NCBI GenBank assembly: GCA_948848225.1
Contig: CAQOJF010000014.1
Span: 3,214-67,213, forward strand
Source: Eubacterium_F sp948848225
GTDB taxonomy: Bacteria > Bacillota > Clostridia > Lachnospirales > Lachnospiraceae
Reading direction: 5' to 3'
DNA length: 64,000 nt
Part shown: in pieces, positions 54,461 to 62,687 of the stretch
Layout of the letters: each line of letters begins with the position of its first letter
How positions within the stretch are numbered: the stretch's first letter is position 1
The notes under the pieces: model-generated
The model's database searches: none
Told to the model about the DNA's origin: nothing
What the model saw: only the letters and a program-made list of their open reading frames with translations
Position numbers and translations under genes: made by a program

Positions 54461-54529
54461 GAGCATATCTGATCTGGTATGGCTGTCAGCTCGACAGCGC
54501 CAAAACCAGATCAGAATGCTCTTTTTTTT
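54461..54529 (+). terminator. Long terminator after the CNNM gene
   Basis: GAGCAT and CTGATCTGGT pair with ACCAGATCAG and ATGCTC, followed by eight T on the plus strand. The right arm and loop contain the last codons of the leftward gene at 54486. Confidence 0.85.
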
Positions 54530-54893
54530 CAAAGATCACCGTTTTTCTCACTTTAATTTCTTTTTCTTCCATTTTAAGAAAAGAAATTTTTTCTACCACT
54601 TCAATGTCCATAATTCCCTGCTCCATGTCAGAAGATATGACATTCACAGTCATATCCACATCGGAATTTGTCCTCATAACCAGGGCTTGAAGAAACGCAG
54701 CGATAAACTCATTTTTATCCTGAATCCCAAAACTCTCCTGTTCCATTACTTCTTTCATCGTCTGTGACACCGACACTGCCAGGGAATCTTCCAATTCCTG
54801 CAAATTTGCCGTCTTACCATCAATTATGGTATGAATTGCCAGCACCAGAAGGATGGCGCTGATACATACTGAAGAAACTATGACTGATTTCAT
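54486..54893 (-). CDS. Pseudopilin-like membrane-anchored protein of the Tad-like locus
   Basis: The 135-residue protein has one N-terminal membrane segment (about 5-25, VSSVCISAILLVLAIHTII) and an extracellular domain. This pattern is shared by TadF/TadG-type minor pilins, but no specific motif proves it. It is the last gene of the leftward locus. Its ATG overlaps the stop of the preceding gene by four bases, so it is part of the same unit. Its 3' end lies within the terminator of the convergent CNNM gene. Confidence 0.55.
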   Translation of the reverse strand: MKSVIVSSVCISAILLVLAIHTIIDGKTANLQELEDSLAVSVSQTMKEVMEQESFGIQDKNEFIAAFLQALVMRTNSDVDMTVNVISSDMEQGIMDIEVVEKISFLKMEEKEIKVRKTVIFEKKEHSDLVLALSS

Positions 54894-55216
54894 CTTGAAT
54901 ATCCCTCTATCTCATATTTTTTTACGATTCCTGCCAGCGGTATGACATACCGGAATCCAAGAGTGATCTTGGCATCCTTCCTATTTTCCACCCCGTACAC
55001 CTGAACCTTTAGTTCATATCCCGCCTTCTCCGCCCGTCTTTTACAGTCTTCGATAACATCTACGTCAAAATAACTGTTTTCTACCTGCGTCACTACGCTT
55101 CCGTGAAATTCTCTGGCACTGGAGTACAATACATTTTGTATAATATATGCGATTCCGATCCATATAAATATCAACAAAAGCAAAAATGTTATAAAATGCT
55201 CAATCACCATTTTCAT
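54890..55216 (-). CDS. TadE-like minor pilin candidate
   Basis: From the ATG at 55216 (GAGG six bases upstream) the protein is 108 residues and opens MKMVIEHFITFLLLLIFIW, one membrane segment with a Glu at position 6 before an aromatic residue. The rest is a small extracellular domain ending GIVKKYEIEGYSR. The start lies 17 bases inside the upstream gene. TadE and similar minor pilins have this shape. The assignment rests on shape and neighbourhood. Confidence 0.55.
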   Translation of the reverse strand: MKMVIEHFITFLLLLIFIWIGIAYIIQNVLYSSAREFHGSVVTQVENSYFDVDVIEDCKRRAEKAGYELKVQVYGVENRKDAKITLGFRYVIPLAGIVKKYEIEGYSR

Positions 55217-55718
55217 AATTTTCCTCATTTCCGCAGGGCAAGTTTCTGCCACTTCCCGCTATCTCGCCGTAATCCACCAGTACCAGAAGTCTTTTTTTCA
55301 TCACCTTCCCGGTAACTGGACTCTGAACACGGACAAGATAACGGTAGATCCCTGGAGACCCCCAGCTCTTTTCCTCATTTTCTCCAAGTATGTTTTTATA
55401 TGCCGAGATACGTTTTCCATTCGTATCTATCTCAGCTGCCTGAATAGAGTTTGAGAGATCCCTCCGGTCAAAATCCCACGCTGAGAGGTATGTTCCAAAA
55501 TCCACTTTTTCCCCGCTTTTCACCTTAAAATCTTTAACATATAATACCGGAGGAGTACGTCTTTCCTCATTGGAAGAAAAATCTGTCTTTACACTGTCAG
55601 AAACTCCTCCTGCCCTATGCCAACCCGCCAAAAAGGACAAAAGTATGACAGATACGATAAAAAAGGACGTCATTGCTGCCAATATTATTTTTCCATATTC
55701 TGATATAAAAAGCTGCAT
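55200..55718 (-). CDS. Leaderless Flp-like anchor fused to an extracellular Ig-like domain
   Basis: The 172-residue protein opens MQLFISEYGKIILAAMTSFFIV. A Glu7-Tyr8-Gly9 motif is followed by a membrane segment, as in the Flp pilin core but without a leader. After a linker, residues 55-155 look like an Ig-like or cadherin-type domain (KDFKVKSGEKVDFGTYLSAWDFDRRDL and PGIYRYLVRVQSPVTGK). The end is Cys- and Asn-rich. A GGGGGGAT site lies between the upstream stop and this ATG. It may be a surface-exposed minor subunit of the same apparatus. Confidence 0.6.
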   Translation of the reverse strand: MQLFISEYGKIILAAMTSFFIVSVILLSFLAGWHRAGGVSDSVKTDFSSNEERRTPPVLYVKDFKVKSGEKVDFGTYLSAWDFDRRDLSNSIQAAEIDTNGKRISAYKNILGENEEKSWGSPGIYRYLVRVQSPVTGKVMKKRLLVLVDYGEIAGSGRNLPCGNEENYENGD

Positions 55719-55719
55719 T

Positions 55720-55860
55720 TTATCCCCCCATCATACGTTCCGCATAATATAGCATAAATTGTGTAATCTTCACAAAAAGAAAACCGATTAACCCTGTCAC
55801 AAACCCACACTCCAGCGCACACAAAATAACCCTGCCATATTCTTTGATCATCTCACTCAT
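55720..55860 (-). CDS. Leaderless Flp-like small membrane protein (46 residues)
   Basis: This gene is shorter than most gene finders accept. It opens MSEMIKEYGRVILCALECGF, with Glu7-Tyr8-Gly9 before a single membrane segment, and ends MLYYAERMMGG. Its ATG overlaps the stop of the preceding small gene (ATGA), and the next gene starts two bases after its stop, so it is firmly embedded in the locus. It resembles the core of Flp pilins that normally follows a cleaved leader. Confidence 0.65.
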   Translation of the reverse strand: MSEMIKEYGRVILCALECGFVTGLIGFLFVKITQFMLYYAERMMGG

Positions 55861-55958
55861 AACACCATCTCCAATATCATCGTAAACACGTATATTAAAA
55901 CCATGCCCAGAAGTGTAGTGGTCACTGTCTCACCAAATTCCTCGATCAATTCATCCAT
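55857..55958 (-). CDS. Leaderless Flp-like small membrane protein (33 residues)
   Basis: A GGAAAGGGG site lies eight bases before the ATG at 55958. The 33-residue product opens MDELIEEFGETVTTTLLGMV, with Glu7-Phe8-Gly9 at the same position as the related proteins, and is then a single membrane segment to the end. It overlaps the next gene by four bases. The motif position and the tight spacing support that it is translated. Confidence 0.6.
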   Translation of the reverse strand: MDELIEEFGETVTTTLLGMVLIYVFTMILEMVL

Positions 55959-55988
55959 ATTGCTTTCCCCTTTCCGCAGACTGCCTGC

Positions 55989-57299
55989 TCAATACAAATT
56001 TTGAAATCTTCCCATGGTCATCGTCAGCAAATGAATCAGATCCAACAGCAGCTTAACACTGGAAAGTACCATCGGAAGCTGTTTTAAAAGCCCCATCCCC
56101 GCCATTTTATTGTTCTGGATAAAAACCTCGCTTCGATCCATCAGACGGTTGTTCTGCGCCACCAGAAAGTCCAGCTGCCGTCTGGAATCTTCATAACCAT
56201 TTGTACTGACAGAATAAAGTATTTTCATTCCTGTCTGTATCTCCGGAAGCTCCAGTTTTCCAAAAAATTCAAGGTAAGGCTGCAAATCTCTCGGCGAGTC
56301 GTAAATTTTCTCTGTCAGAATCTTTATTTCCCGGCGGAATATCCCATCTGTCTGTACGATGGATTTCTTAAGCGCCTGATAACCGCTCTCTGTCTGTAGA
56401 TAGAGCGTAACGATCATAAGCCAGTAAGGAAACTCCTGCTTTACATATCTTCCCAGCACCCTTTTTGCCACATGAGTTGACAGTCCGGACACTGCTGCCG
56501 GATCTTTCTCTATTGTCCGATATAGTTTCTCCAGGCGCGCCTCCTCTTCCCCTTTGTTTTTACAGCTATCCAGCCATTTCACTGACAACTTTCGATAGAT
56601 CAGGGCGATCATCCACCACAGTGCCAAAAGGACCACTGTAGTGGACATCTGATAGATGGGATTATCTGCTATGTGCAGACCCAGTTCCTCCGGCGTGAGT
56701 AGTCGGGATATATAGCACAATACCGCCGCCAGCCCTGCAGCAACCACACACTCGGTCTTTATAAATTTCTTTCTCTTTTCATAGATCGAAGTACGATTCT
56801 TCCAAAATTCCAAATCTTCCAGAAGAATATCCAGGGAACCACGGCTGTCGCTTCCCGTGCGGTCCCCATTGCACAAAAAAGTATGTATGATCTTCATTCT
56901 CCGGCTGTCATATTCCTTTTCAATCTCTGCAAATGCCGCCTCTAAGATGGCTCCATCCTCCACACCCTCTCCCGTCAAAAAGATATGTCTTGCCCTTTGG
57001 ATCGCCCCGCCCATTCGGCTGTTAGATTCAAAGAGGGAACTACAGTCCTCCATCGCCCTGCCTGTATGTCCCAGCCTGCGGTAAGAACACAGCAGCTGTT
57101 CGAGATAGGTCACCACCTGACCATACTCCTGTTCAAATTCTTTCTCCCGGTGGATGTGGAAACGAATTCTTTTCAATGCCAGACAGCCGCCAACAGTCAA
57201 ACATATGATAAGCCATGTACTCAGACCATAAATCCACCCTATAACCAGCTGAATTCCAGCGGCGGCTAAAAATACAAACAAACTCTGCCCCCGCTTCAT
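55989..57299 (-). CDS. TadB/TadC-like inner-membrane platform protein
   Basis: From the ATG at 57299 (GGAGGTGGGGGA) the protein is 436 residues. It has two membrane segments near the N-terminus, a long cytoplasmic helical region (about 50-180), two more segments at about 184-245 and one close to the C-terminus (VLSSVKLLLDLIHLLTMTM). This matches the T2SSF-type layout of TadB/TadC platform proteins, but only one such gene is present instead of the usual two. It overlaps the end of the ATPase gene by four bases. Confidence 0.7.
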   Translation of the reverse strand: MKRGQSLFVFLAAAGIQLVIGWIYGLSTWLIICLTVGGCLALKRIRFHIHREKEFEQEYGQVVTYLEQLLCSYRRLGHTGRAMEDCSSLFESNSRMGGAIQRARHIFLTGEGVEDGAILEAAFAEIEKEYDSRRMKIIHTFLCNGDRTGSDSRGSLDILLEDLEFWKNRTSIYEKRKKFIKTECVVAAGLAAVLCYISRLLTPEELGLHIADNPIYQMSTTVVLLALWWMIALIYRKLSVKWLDSCKNKGEEEARLEKLYRTIEKDPAAVSGLSTHVAKRVLGRYVKQEFPYWLMIVTLYLQTESGYQALKKSIVQTDGIFRREIKILTEKIYDSPRDLQPYLEFFGKLELPEIQTGMKILYSVSTNGYEDSRRQLDFLVAQNNRLMDRSEVFIQNNKMAGMGLLKQLPMVLSSVKLLLDLIHLLTMTMGRFQNLY

Positions 57300-58363
57300 T
57301 CCCCCACCTCCGGCTGAAATATAGAGCATATTCCCTGTTCCCGAAACCTTCTTGCCAGGTTCAAGGGCAGTTTTTCTCCGGTCATCTCTCCGTGATCCAC
57401 AAGCAAGGTGATATCATTAACACTTTTTAAATAGTTTTCCCCTCTTCTGTCAAATGCGCAGATCTGCTCGATCCTCCTGATGATCCTTCCCTCTTCTTCT
57501 ATGATACTTTTTACCAGTACACCGATATTGATAAACCGGTAGACATCATTCAGAATCCGCTCTCTGCCCATATCCCCGCCTGCCATATTTTTGATCCTGT
57601 CCGGGATATTTCTGACGTCGTCGGTGTGAAGCGTAGTCAGCCCGTATGTTCCTGTGCTTAAGCTCTCCATCAAATAACGAACCTCCTCCGATCTTGCCTC
57701 CGAAAGAATGATCCACCGGGGAAGCTGGCGAAGACAGGCTTTGATCGCCGCCGTGTAAGTAAAATTTTCCGCCACCTTCATCTCCACACAATCCTTTCTG
57801 GGATTAATTTTACCGTAATGAATCTCTAATGTATCCTCTATGGTTATCACTCGTTCTGAATCTGGAATAAACCGGGTGAGATACTTTAAAAGTTCTGTCT
57901 TGCCGGCTCCCGGCATTCCACATATAGCGATATTACAATGAGCCTGTATGCACCCTTCTAAAAATTCTGCCACTGCCTTTTCACAGTAGCCCTCCCGGAT
58001 CATTTCTTCCTTTTTCATACGTCGCACCGCCGGAATCTTTCTCAGTGAGATCGTCACCCCGAAACTTGTGACACACTCGTGCACGATACTGATCCTGAGT
58101 TCTTCTGTCTCTGCTTCCAACACCGGATTCATTTTATTGAAAGGTATACTCACTACACTGGAGATCAGAGATGCAAAGCGCTCTACAAATTCCTTTGCCA
58201 ACACCTCTCCCGCCTGATACCTTCCCTTTTTCAGATCGTCGATCCAGAGCTGTCTGCCATTCCAGTTGATATCTGTCACATCCTCTGAGACAATATAGGG
58301 ATAAAGTACTCCATAATCCTGTCGTCTCAGTAAAAATCTGGTCTCAAAATCTTCTATGTTCAT
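57296..58363 (-). CDS. TadA/CpaF-type secretion ATPase
   Basis: The 355-residue protein is a type II/IV secretion ATPase of the CpaF/TadA class. It has an N-terminal domain (about 1-110), Walker A GMPGAGKTE at 149-157, the acidic box ITIEDTLEIHYG, a Walker B-like segment ending ILSEARSEEV and the His box TTLHTDDV. It is shorter than typical CpaF (about 400 or more). It overlaps the upstream pilin-like gene and the downstream platform gene by four bases each. It would power assembly of the small membrane proteins encoded around it. Confidence 0.92.
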   Translation of the reverse strand: MNIEDFETRFLLRRQDYGVLYPYIVSEDVTDINWNGRQLWIDDLKKGRYQAGEVLAKEFVERFASLISSVVSIPFNKMNPVLEAETEELRISIVHECVTSFGVTISLRKIPAVRRMKKEEMIREGYCEKAVAEFLEGCIQAHCNIAICGMPGAGKTELLKYLTRFIPDSERVITIEDTLEIHYGKINPRKDCVEMKVAENFTYTAAIKACLRQLPRWIILSEARSEEVRYLMESLSTGTYGLTTLHTDDVRNIPDRIKNMAGGDMGRERILNDVYRFINIGVLVKSIIEEEGRIIRRIEQICAFDRRGENYLKSVNDITLLVDHGEMTGEKLPLNLARRFREQGICSIFQPEVGE

Positions 58364-58554
58364 TTCTTCCCTCCCGCCTGAAAGCCCGGCAGTGTAAAAC
58401 CTGACTCTGTCTCAATTTCCTGAAAAAAACTGGAAAATAATCCCGCAAACATGTTCTGGATCGGCTCCCGAAACAGCACCACCACCGATACCAGAGCGAG
58501 AACAACCAATACTGCCACGATAATTTTTCCATATTCCTGTAAAAATTCTGTCAT
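58360..58554 (-). CDS. Leaderless Flp-like pilin candidate (64 residues)
   Basis: The product opens MTEFLQEYGKIIVAVLVVLA, with Glu7-Tyr8-Gly9 and then a hydrophobic helix to about residue 30. A short tail ends TLPGFQAGGKK. Flp pilins have the mature start x-x-x-x-E-Y-G followed by such a helix, after a leader cleaved by a prepilin peptidase; here translation starts almost at the mature end. A GGAGGG site precedes the ATG. It lies directly before the ATPase gene and overlaps it, and is the best candidate for the major subunit. Confidence 0.7.
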   Translation of the reverse strand: MTEFLQEYGKIIVAVLVVLALVSVVVLFREPIQNMFAGLFSSFFQEIETESGFTLPGFQAGGKK

Positions 58555-58584
58555 AAAATCCCTCCATATATATTACAACTCTTT

Positions 58585-61182
58585 TTATTTCTTCCTTAAC
58601 CCGGAAAATATTTTGATAAAATTTTTATTACTCTCTTTGGTAAAGGGGTTCTCCTGGGCTCTGATAAAAGATTTGATCCTTTTCTTATTCTCTCCGGTGA
58701 TCACCCAGACCTCCTCGTACTGCTCCTGCCCTTTATTCAGAGAATCCTCCAGGAGACTGCGGAGCTCTTCGGTCTTCCACACAGAATCCGCAGACAGTGT
58801 ATCCAGATACTCCTGGCTGATAAAACGTACATACCCCACTGTCTCATCAACTGCACTGTCATTTTCCCGATCCACCACATGAACAATAAACCTTTTTTCG
58901 CTCAACTTTCCCCGCCCATATCTTCTTTCTTCTTCCGGATTCATATAAAAGCGGTTTCCAAACTGGTCACGAATCCTAACATACACCTGGTAACTGCCTG
59001 CTCTCCCAAAATCCAGCTTCTCCCACGAGATCTCCAGGCAGTGCTCCAACTGCTCCTGTGTCTCTGTGTCATCTCGAAATCGGATACTTCTCCGAAAATC
59101 CTGACGAATTTCCTCTTCTTGAACATTTGAAATCTCAGACACAAAATAATATCGGTCCGACACTTCCAACTCTGGTGCCACATTAGGAATCACCTCATAT
59201 CTCTGGATCCACTGGCTGGAAACCCCGAAGGAATTAGCTGTTGACAAAACAATACTTCCCTTTCCGAGATGAGCGGTATCCGTTGGGAGCCTGTCCGCTC
59301 CCTTTAATTCCCTAAAATCTGGTAAAATAATCTTTTCCACCCGGATCTTTCCCGTCAGGTCTCCCTCTAACTCGTCCTCTGCCCGGATGCCATAGTGCAT
59401 AATCTCCTGATCCACCTGCTCTTCCTCGTAGAATACCAGTTCTGCTTCTCCCCCGGAAAACATCGGGGCTTTTACCCACAGTGCATACAGCAGGATACTC
59501 TCCCCATCCTCTGCCAGATTTCTCACCAATCCTTTGTCTTTCCATTGGATCAGCTCCGAATCAGTCACCTTCGATACCCTCTGCGCGGACCACCCCACAA
59601 ACCCATAACCGGATCTTCTATATGTACAGGGAACCAGTGATACGGTCTCATCTACATAAACCTTCTGTTCCCTCATTTCCCCCACACCACCGTTGGCGGC
59701 AAATTTAATCACATACTTTTCCCTTCCAATATACAACCCTCTTGATTTTGCTTCCAGGATAAACCGTTTTCGCTTCTTCAACGAAAAATTCTTCCGCACT
59801 TCCCTTTCCTGCTCGTCCGATGTAATGCGTACCAGCAGCTTTCCCTCCTGATAACTTTCCGGCACAAGCTCACAACCTCCCCGGATCTGGAGCTTTTGAT
59901 CCACTGTAACATACTGCTCCTCTGCTATCAGAATACGGTTTACCTGTATATTTCCAGACAAACACACCCTTCCTCCATCGTGAAAAATTCCCTTTTCACC
60001 TCCTGAGATGCTTCCACCCCGGATCTGACTGACCCCCAGATTTCTCAATCCACAATCACTGCTCTGGATCTCACCGCCTGTAACTATGACACTGGCCCCA
60101 TTATTCCATACCGCTGTTCCCGCTCCGCTGATTTTTCCGCCAGAGACGGTCAGAATTCCGGAAGAGGTACTACTTAGAAAGATCTGGGTTCCATGCCTCG
60201 CAGTGTTATTCCAGATCTTCCCCCCTGACACTCTAACCTCTGAGGAAGCGGATATATAAATTCCTCCACCTCTCTGGTCTTCTGCCCGGTTCTCACAGAT
60301 CTCACCACCCTCCAACGACACCCGGCTCTCCTCATTTGTATAAACAGCTCCTCCGGCAAAGGATGCCTGATTGTTCTGAATGATCCCGCCTGTGATTCGC
60401 AATCGGTTCTGGTTGTAAACAGCGCCGCCAAATCCCCCAGCATTCTCACCTCTGGCGTATCCCCTGGCAATGTTTCCTGCAATGACGCCGCCCTGAATCC
60501 AAACCTCTCCCCGGTTGTGTATGCCGCCGCCCCGTCCATCAAAATCAGAGCCTGTCTTCTGTCCGGTCACCGCATTGTCTCGGATGGTTCCACCCTCCAT
60601 CACGAAACTTCCGCCCTTCTCGACCCGAACACCGCTGCCGCCGGTTATAGACAGATTATCAGAGATCACACTGCCCTCTCTCATAACCACCTTTCCCCCA
60701 GAATGAATGGTGATTCCACCTCCACCATCCGTAAAGGATGTCAGGTTATAATTGGCACATAATCTGGCTTTCTTCTCAAGCAGCACCGTTCCCGATACGG
60801 TCTCCAGCAGTCTCCCATTGATATCACCACTGACACTGCTGTTCCGGCCGCTGCCATTTAACGTTACTCCTTCCAATCTGAGACGTTCCCCCTGCATCCA
60901 GAGCAGAGTTCCCTTGTAGACAGGTTTTGTCTTTCTCCGAATCTGGTATCTGGAATCCCCGTCAATCGTCTTTTTTCCCTTTACCCGCAGCATCCTGCTG
61001 ACCATAATATCTTTTTTCAAAAGGATAACTGTCTCACCACTCTGTGCCAGCGCCTGTTCCAGTTCCTTGAGAGTTTCTACCCGTCTGGTAATGGCCGCAT
61101 CCGCCCTCTCTGGTATCAGAAACGCTGTTGCCGCCAGAAGAAACAGCATGAGAAGGATCCCCCTTCTTTTCACTGCCTTCAC
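58585..61182 (-). CDS. Secreted right-handed beta-helix surface protein
   Basis: The 865-residue protein has a signal peptide (about 1-29, ending ERADA). A long right-handed beta-helix follows (about 30-450), seen as repeated GG-x-I and GGGI-type turns such as GGAVYNQNRLRITGGIIQNN. Then comes a Listeria-Bacteroides (InlB B-type) repeat near 490-570 (KFAANGGVGEM, GYGFVGWSAQ, LLYALWVKAP), and Ig-like regions to the end (GSYQVYVRIRDQFG near 755). No LPXTG or membrane anchor is seen. The start is a GTG. It probably is an adhesin or tip component of the apparatus. It overlaps tadZ by 149 bases. Confidence 0.8.
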   Translation of the reverse strand: MKAVKRRGILLMLFLLAATAFLIPERADAAITRRVETLKELEQALAQSGETVILLKKDIMVSRMLRVKGKKTIDGDSRYQIRRKTKPVYKGTLLWMQGERLRLEGVTLNGSGRNSSVSGDINGRLLETVSGTVLLEKKARLCANYNLTSFTDGGGGITIHSGGKVVMREGSVISDNLSITGGSGVRVEKGGSFVMEGGTIRDNAVTGQKTGSDFDGRGGGIHNRGEVWIQGGVIAGNIARGYARGENAGGFGGAVYNQNRLRITGGIIQNNQASFAGGAVYTNEESRVSLEGGEICENRAEDQRGGGIYISASSEVRVSGGKIWNNTARHGTQIFLSSTSSGILTVSGGKISGAGTAVWNNGASVIVTGGEIQSSDCGLRNLGVSQIRGGSISGGEKGIFHDGGRVCLSGNIQVNRILIAEEQYVTVDQKLQIRGGCELVPESYQEGKLLVRITSDEQEREVRKNFSLKKRKRFILEAKSRGLYIGREKYVIKFAANGGVGEMREQKVYVDETVSLVPCTYRRSGYGFVGWSAQRVSKVTDSELIQWKDKGLVRNLAEDGESILLYALWVKAPMFSGGEAELVFYEEEQVDQEIMHYGIRAEDELEGDLTGKIRVEKIILPDFRELKGADRLPTDTAHLGKGSIVLSTANSFGVSSQWIQRYEVIPNVAPELEVSDRYYFVSEISNVQEEEIRQDFRRSIRFRDDTETQEQLEHCLEISWEKLDFGRAGSYQVYVRIRDQFGNRFYMNPEEERRYGRGKLSEKRFIVHVVDRENDSAVDETVGYVRFISQEYLDTLSADSVWKTEELRSLLEDSLNKGQEQYEEVWVITGENKKRIKSFIRAQENPFTKESNKNFIKIFSGLRKK

Positions 61183-62002
61183 CCCCTATTTTCTCCTTGC
61201 TGTATGCTTCCTTTACCTGCTCAAACAGACATGCCGTCTCTTTGGCAGCGGAAATAAACTCATAATTTATGTTGTCCGCCCCACAGGAGAAATTTTTTAA
61301 TAAATAAGTGACCACATTTCCCTTTGTCAATGCATCCGCAAATCTCCGGTTATACGGAATCGTACCGACCATGTTTCCAGAAATCCCAAAGCGTCTTACG
61401 ATATCGCTTTTCCTGATAATTGATTCCGGATCATAATTTCCTATAATATAAAATGCTTTTTTTCTTATTTCTGAGAAATTTCTGAAAAAGTGAGATAGAA
61501 GCTGATCATTCTGACACAGATTGACTACGATCAGATCCGCTTCTTTTAAGATTTTCCTGGAACTTTCAAGAGATGATGAAGAGAGATCCACACATACGGT
61601 ACCACAAACCTGTTCCAGCAGATCCATCACATTTTCTGCATGCCGGTTCAGTCGAAACTCCAGAAGATCCCGGTTCATGCCCCCTGGTGGGAGATAAAAC
61701 ACTCTCTGGTCAAACACGGACAGACATGTGCGGAGTACGATACCAGAACTCATGGCATCTCCCATATCACAGCAGTTTAAAATTCTGCCCAGCCCATTTT
61801 CTACAAAATATGAATTTTCTTCTTTTAGTTTGTCATAGGAATTTTGATTTAGAAACATACTACCAAGATTATTGATGTTAGAATGATTCTCAAAGAGAAC
61901 CATTTTAGACGGCTGAATCATAGCCGATAGGATACTGATACAGGACAGATTGCCTGTAACCCCGGATTTACCCGGCGAATTGCTCCAAAAAGCAACTTTC
62001 AA
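61034..62002 (-). CDS. TadZ/CpaE-like atypical ATPase
   Basis: TadZ proteins are MinD-like polar hubs that localise Tad pilus machinery; an atypical one is known from Eubacterium rectale. The 322-residue protein opens MKVAFWSNSPGKSGVTGNL, a deviant Walker A, and continues with the Rossmann-like VCVDLSSSSLES and ADLIVVNLCQND segments. The start is a TTG after GAAGGAAG. The last 45 residues are Gly/Ser-rich and read through the signal-peptide region of the next gene, so the true end may be near 61185 if a frameshift has occurred. It is the first gene of the locus. Confidence 0.8.
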   Translation of the reverse strand: MKVAFWSNSPGKSGVTGNLSCISILSAMIQPSKMVLFENHSNINNLGSMFLNQNSYDKLKEENSYFVENGLGRILNCCDMGDAMSSGIVLRTCLSVFDQRVFYLPPGGMNRDLLEFRLNRHAENVMDLLEQVCGTVCVDLSSSSLESSRKILKEADLIVVNLCQNDQLLSHFFRNFSEIRKKAFYIIGNYDPESIIRKSDIVRRFGISGNMVGTIPYNRRFADALTKGNVVTYLLKNFSCGADNINYEFISAAKETACLFEQVKEAYSKEKIGGEGSEKKGDPSHAVSSGGNSVSDTREGGCGHYQTGRNSQGTGTGAGTEW

Positions 62003-62041
62003 TCCATCACTTCCTTCTTTCTTTTTTGGTGGAATGGCATT

Positions 62042-62070
62042 ATCATATCACCAATTTTGTCTTTTGTAAA
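62042..62070 (-). promoter_or_regulatory. Promoter of the Tad-like locus
   Basis: TTTACA and TATGAT are separated by 17 bases on the minus strand, about 40 bases before the TTG start of the TadZ-like gene. Confidence 0.7.
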
Positions 62071-62087
62071 TTGTCACAATGTAACAA
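62071..62087. promoter_or_regulatory. 17-base dyad next to the Tad-like promoter
   Basis: TTGT-C-ACA-A-TGT-A-ACAA is a palindrome apart from the central and two spacer bases. It abuts the -35 box on the upstream side, where an activator would bind. It does not fit the GlnR/TnrA spacing. Confidence 0.55.
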
Positions 62088-62415
62088 AAGTCGATGGCAT
62101 TTTTTATAACCTTTTACATAAATCGTTGCGATCCAACTTTAGATACTGCATCTGCTTCACTATGGAAATAGGGGTTGTCATTTTTTTTGCTGAAACTTAA
62201 TTTGTCTTAATCCATTCACAAAAGCCCATGAATAAAACATTTCTTTTGGAGGTTTTTCGTATTCATAATCAAAATATGTATCTGTCCTTATTTTTGCCCT
62301 TACGAGCCGAAACAAAGGCAAATTTTTATTCCCCGCCGACTACCTTATCCAGCAACCTTGCGGAAGTACGCTTCGCTTTCCTTTTAGCGTGAGCGTAAAT
62401 GTTCATCGTGGTACT
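62088..62415. other. Gene-free stretch upstream of the Tad-like locus
   Basis: No gene can be supported here. The only structure seen is a hairpin at 62367-62397 (TACGCT with AGCGTA, inner GCT/AGC). The stretch separates the Tad-like locus from decayed mobile DNA. Confidence 0.5.
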
Positions 62416-62687
62416 TAGCTCGATGGCGCTAATTTGAACCCTGCCTCCGACTTGTGATTTTCCAATTTGCTACGTCAACGTCAATCAACGTACCCCCAGT
62501 ACGTTTCATTCCATTTCCTTGTAAATTGGAAAATCACAAGCGGAGGTCGAAGATTTCGGATTGTGATAGCAGCAAAATAGCTAGGCGCTTGAATGAGGTG
62601 ATGTGGTGGCATCATCGAATGAAAGCAACAACGCTATTTTGCTGCTAGCGCAGTACGAAACAGGGTTCAAATTGGCACCGTCGAGCT
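62416..62687. mobile_element. 272-base element with 28-base terminal inverted repeats and nested hairpins
   Basis: The ends are TAGCTCGATGGCGC followed by TAATTTGAACCCTG, and its inverted copy ending GTCGAGCTA; 25 of 28 bases match. Inside are two further inverted repeats. One is a 24-pair stem with a one-base bulge (CCTCCG and CTTGTGATTTTCCAATTT at about 62444-62468, with its complement at 62525-62548). The other is a perfect 14-base repeat, AGCAGCAAAATAGC with its complement GCTATTTTGCTGCT, at about 62568 and 62632. No coding frame is supported. It may be a MITE-like non-autonomous element or encode a structured RNA. Confidence 0.6.

Noticed and set aside
62416..62687. The nested repeats as a CRISPR array or a retron RNA
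   Set aside because: There are no regularly spaced direct repeats, and no cas or reverse transcriptase gene is in the window.
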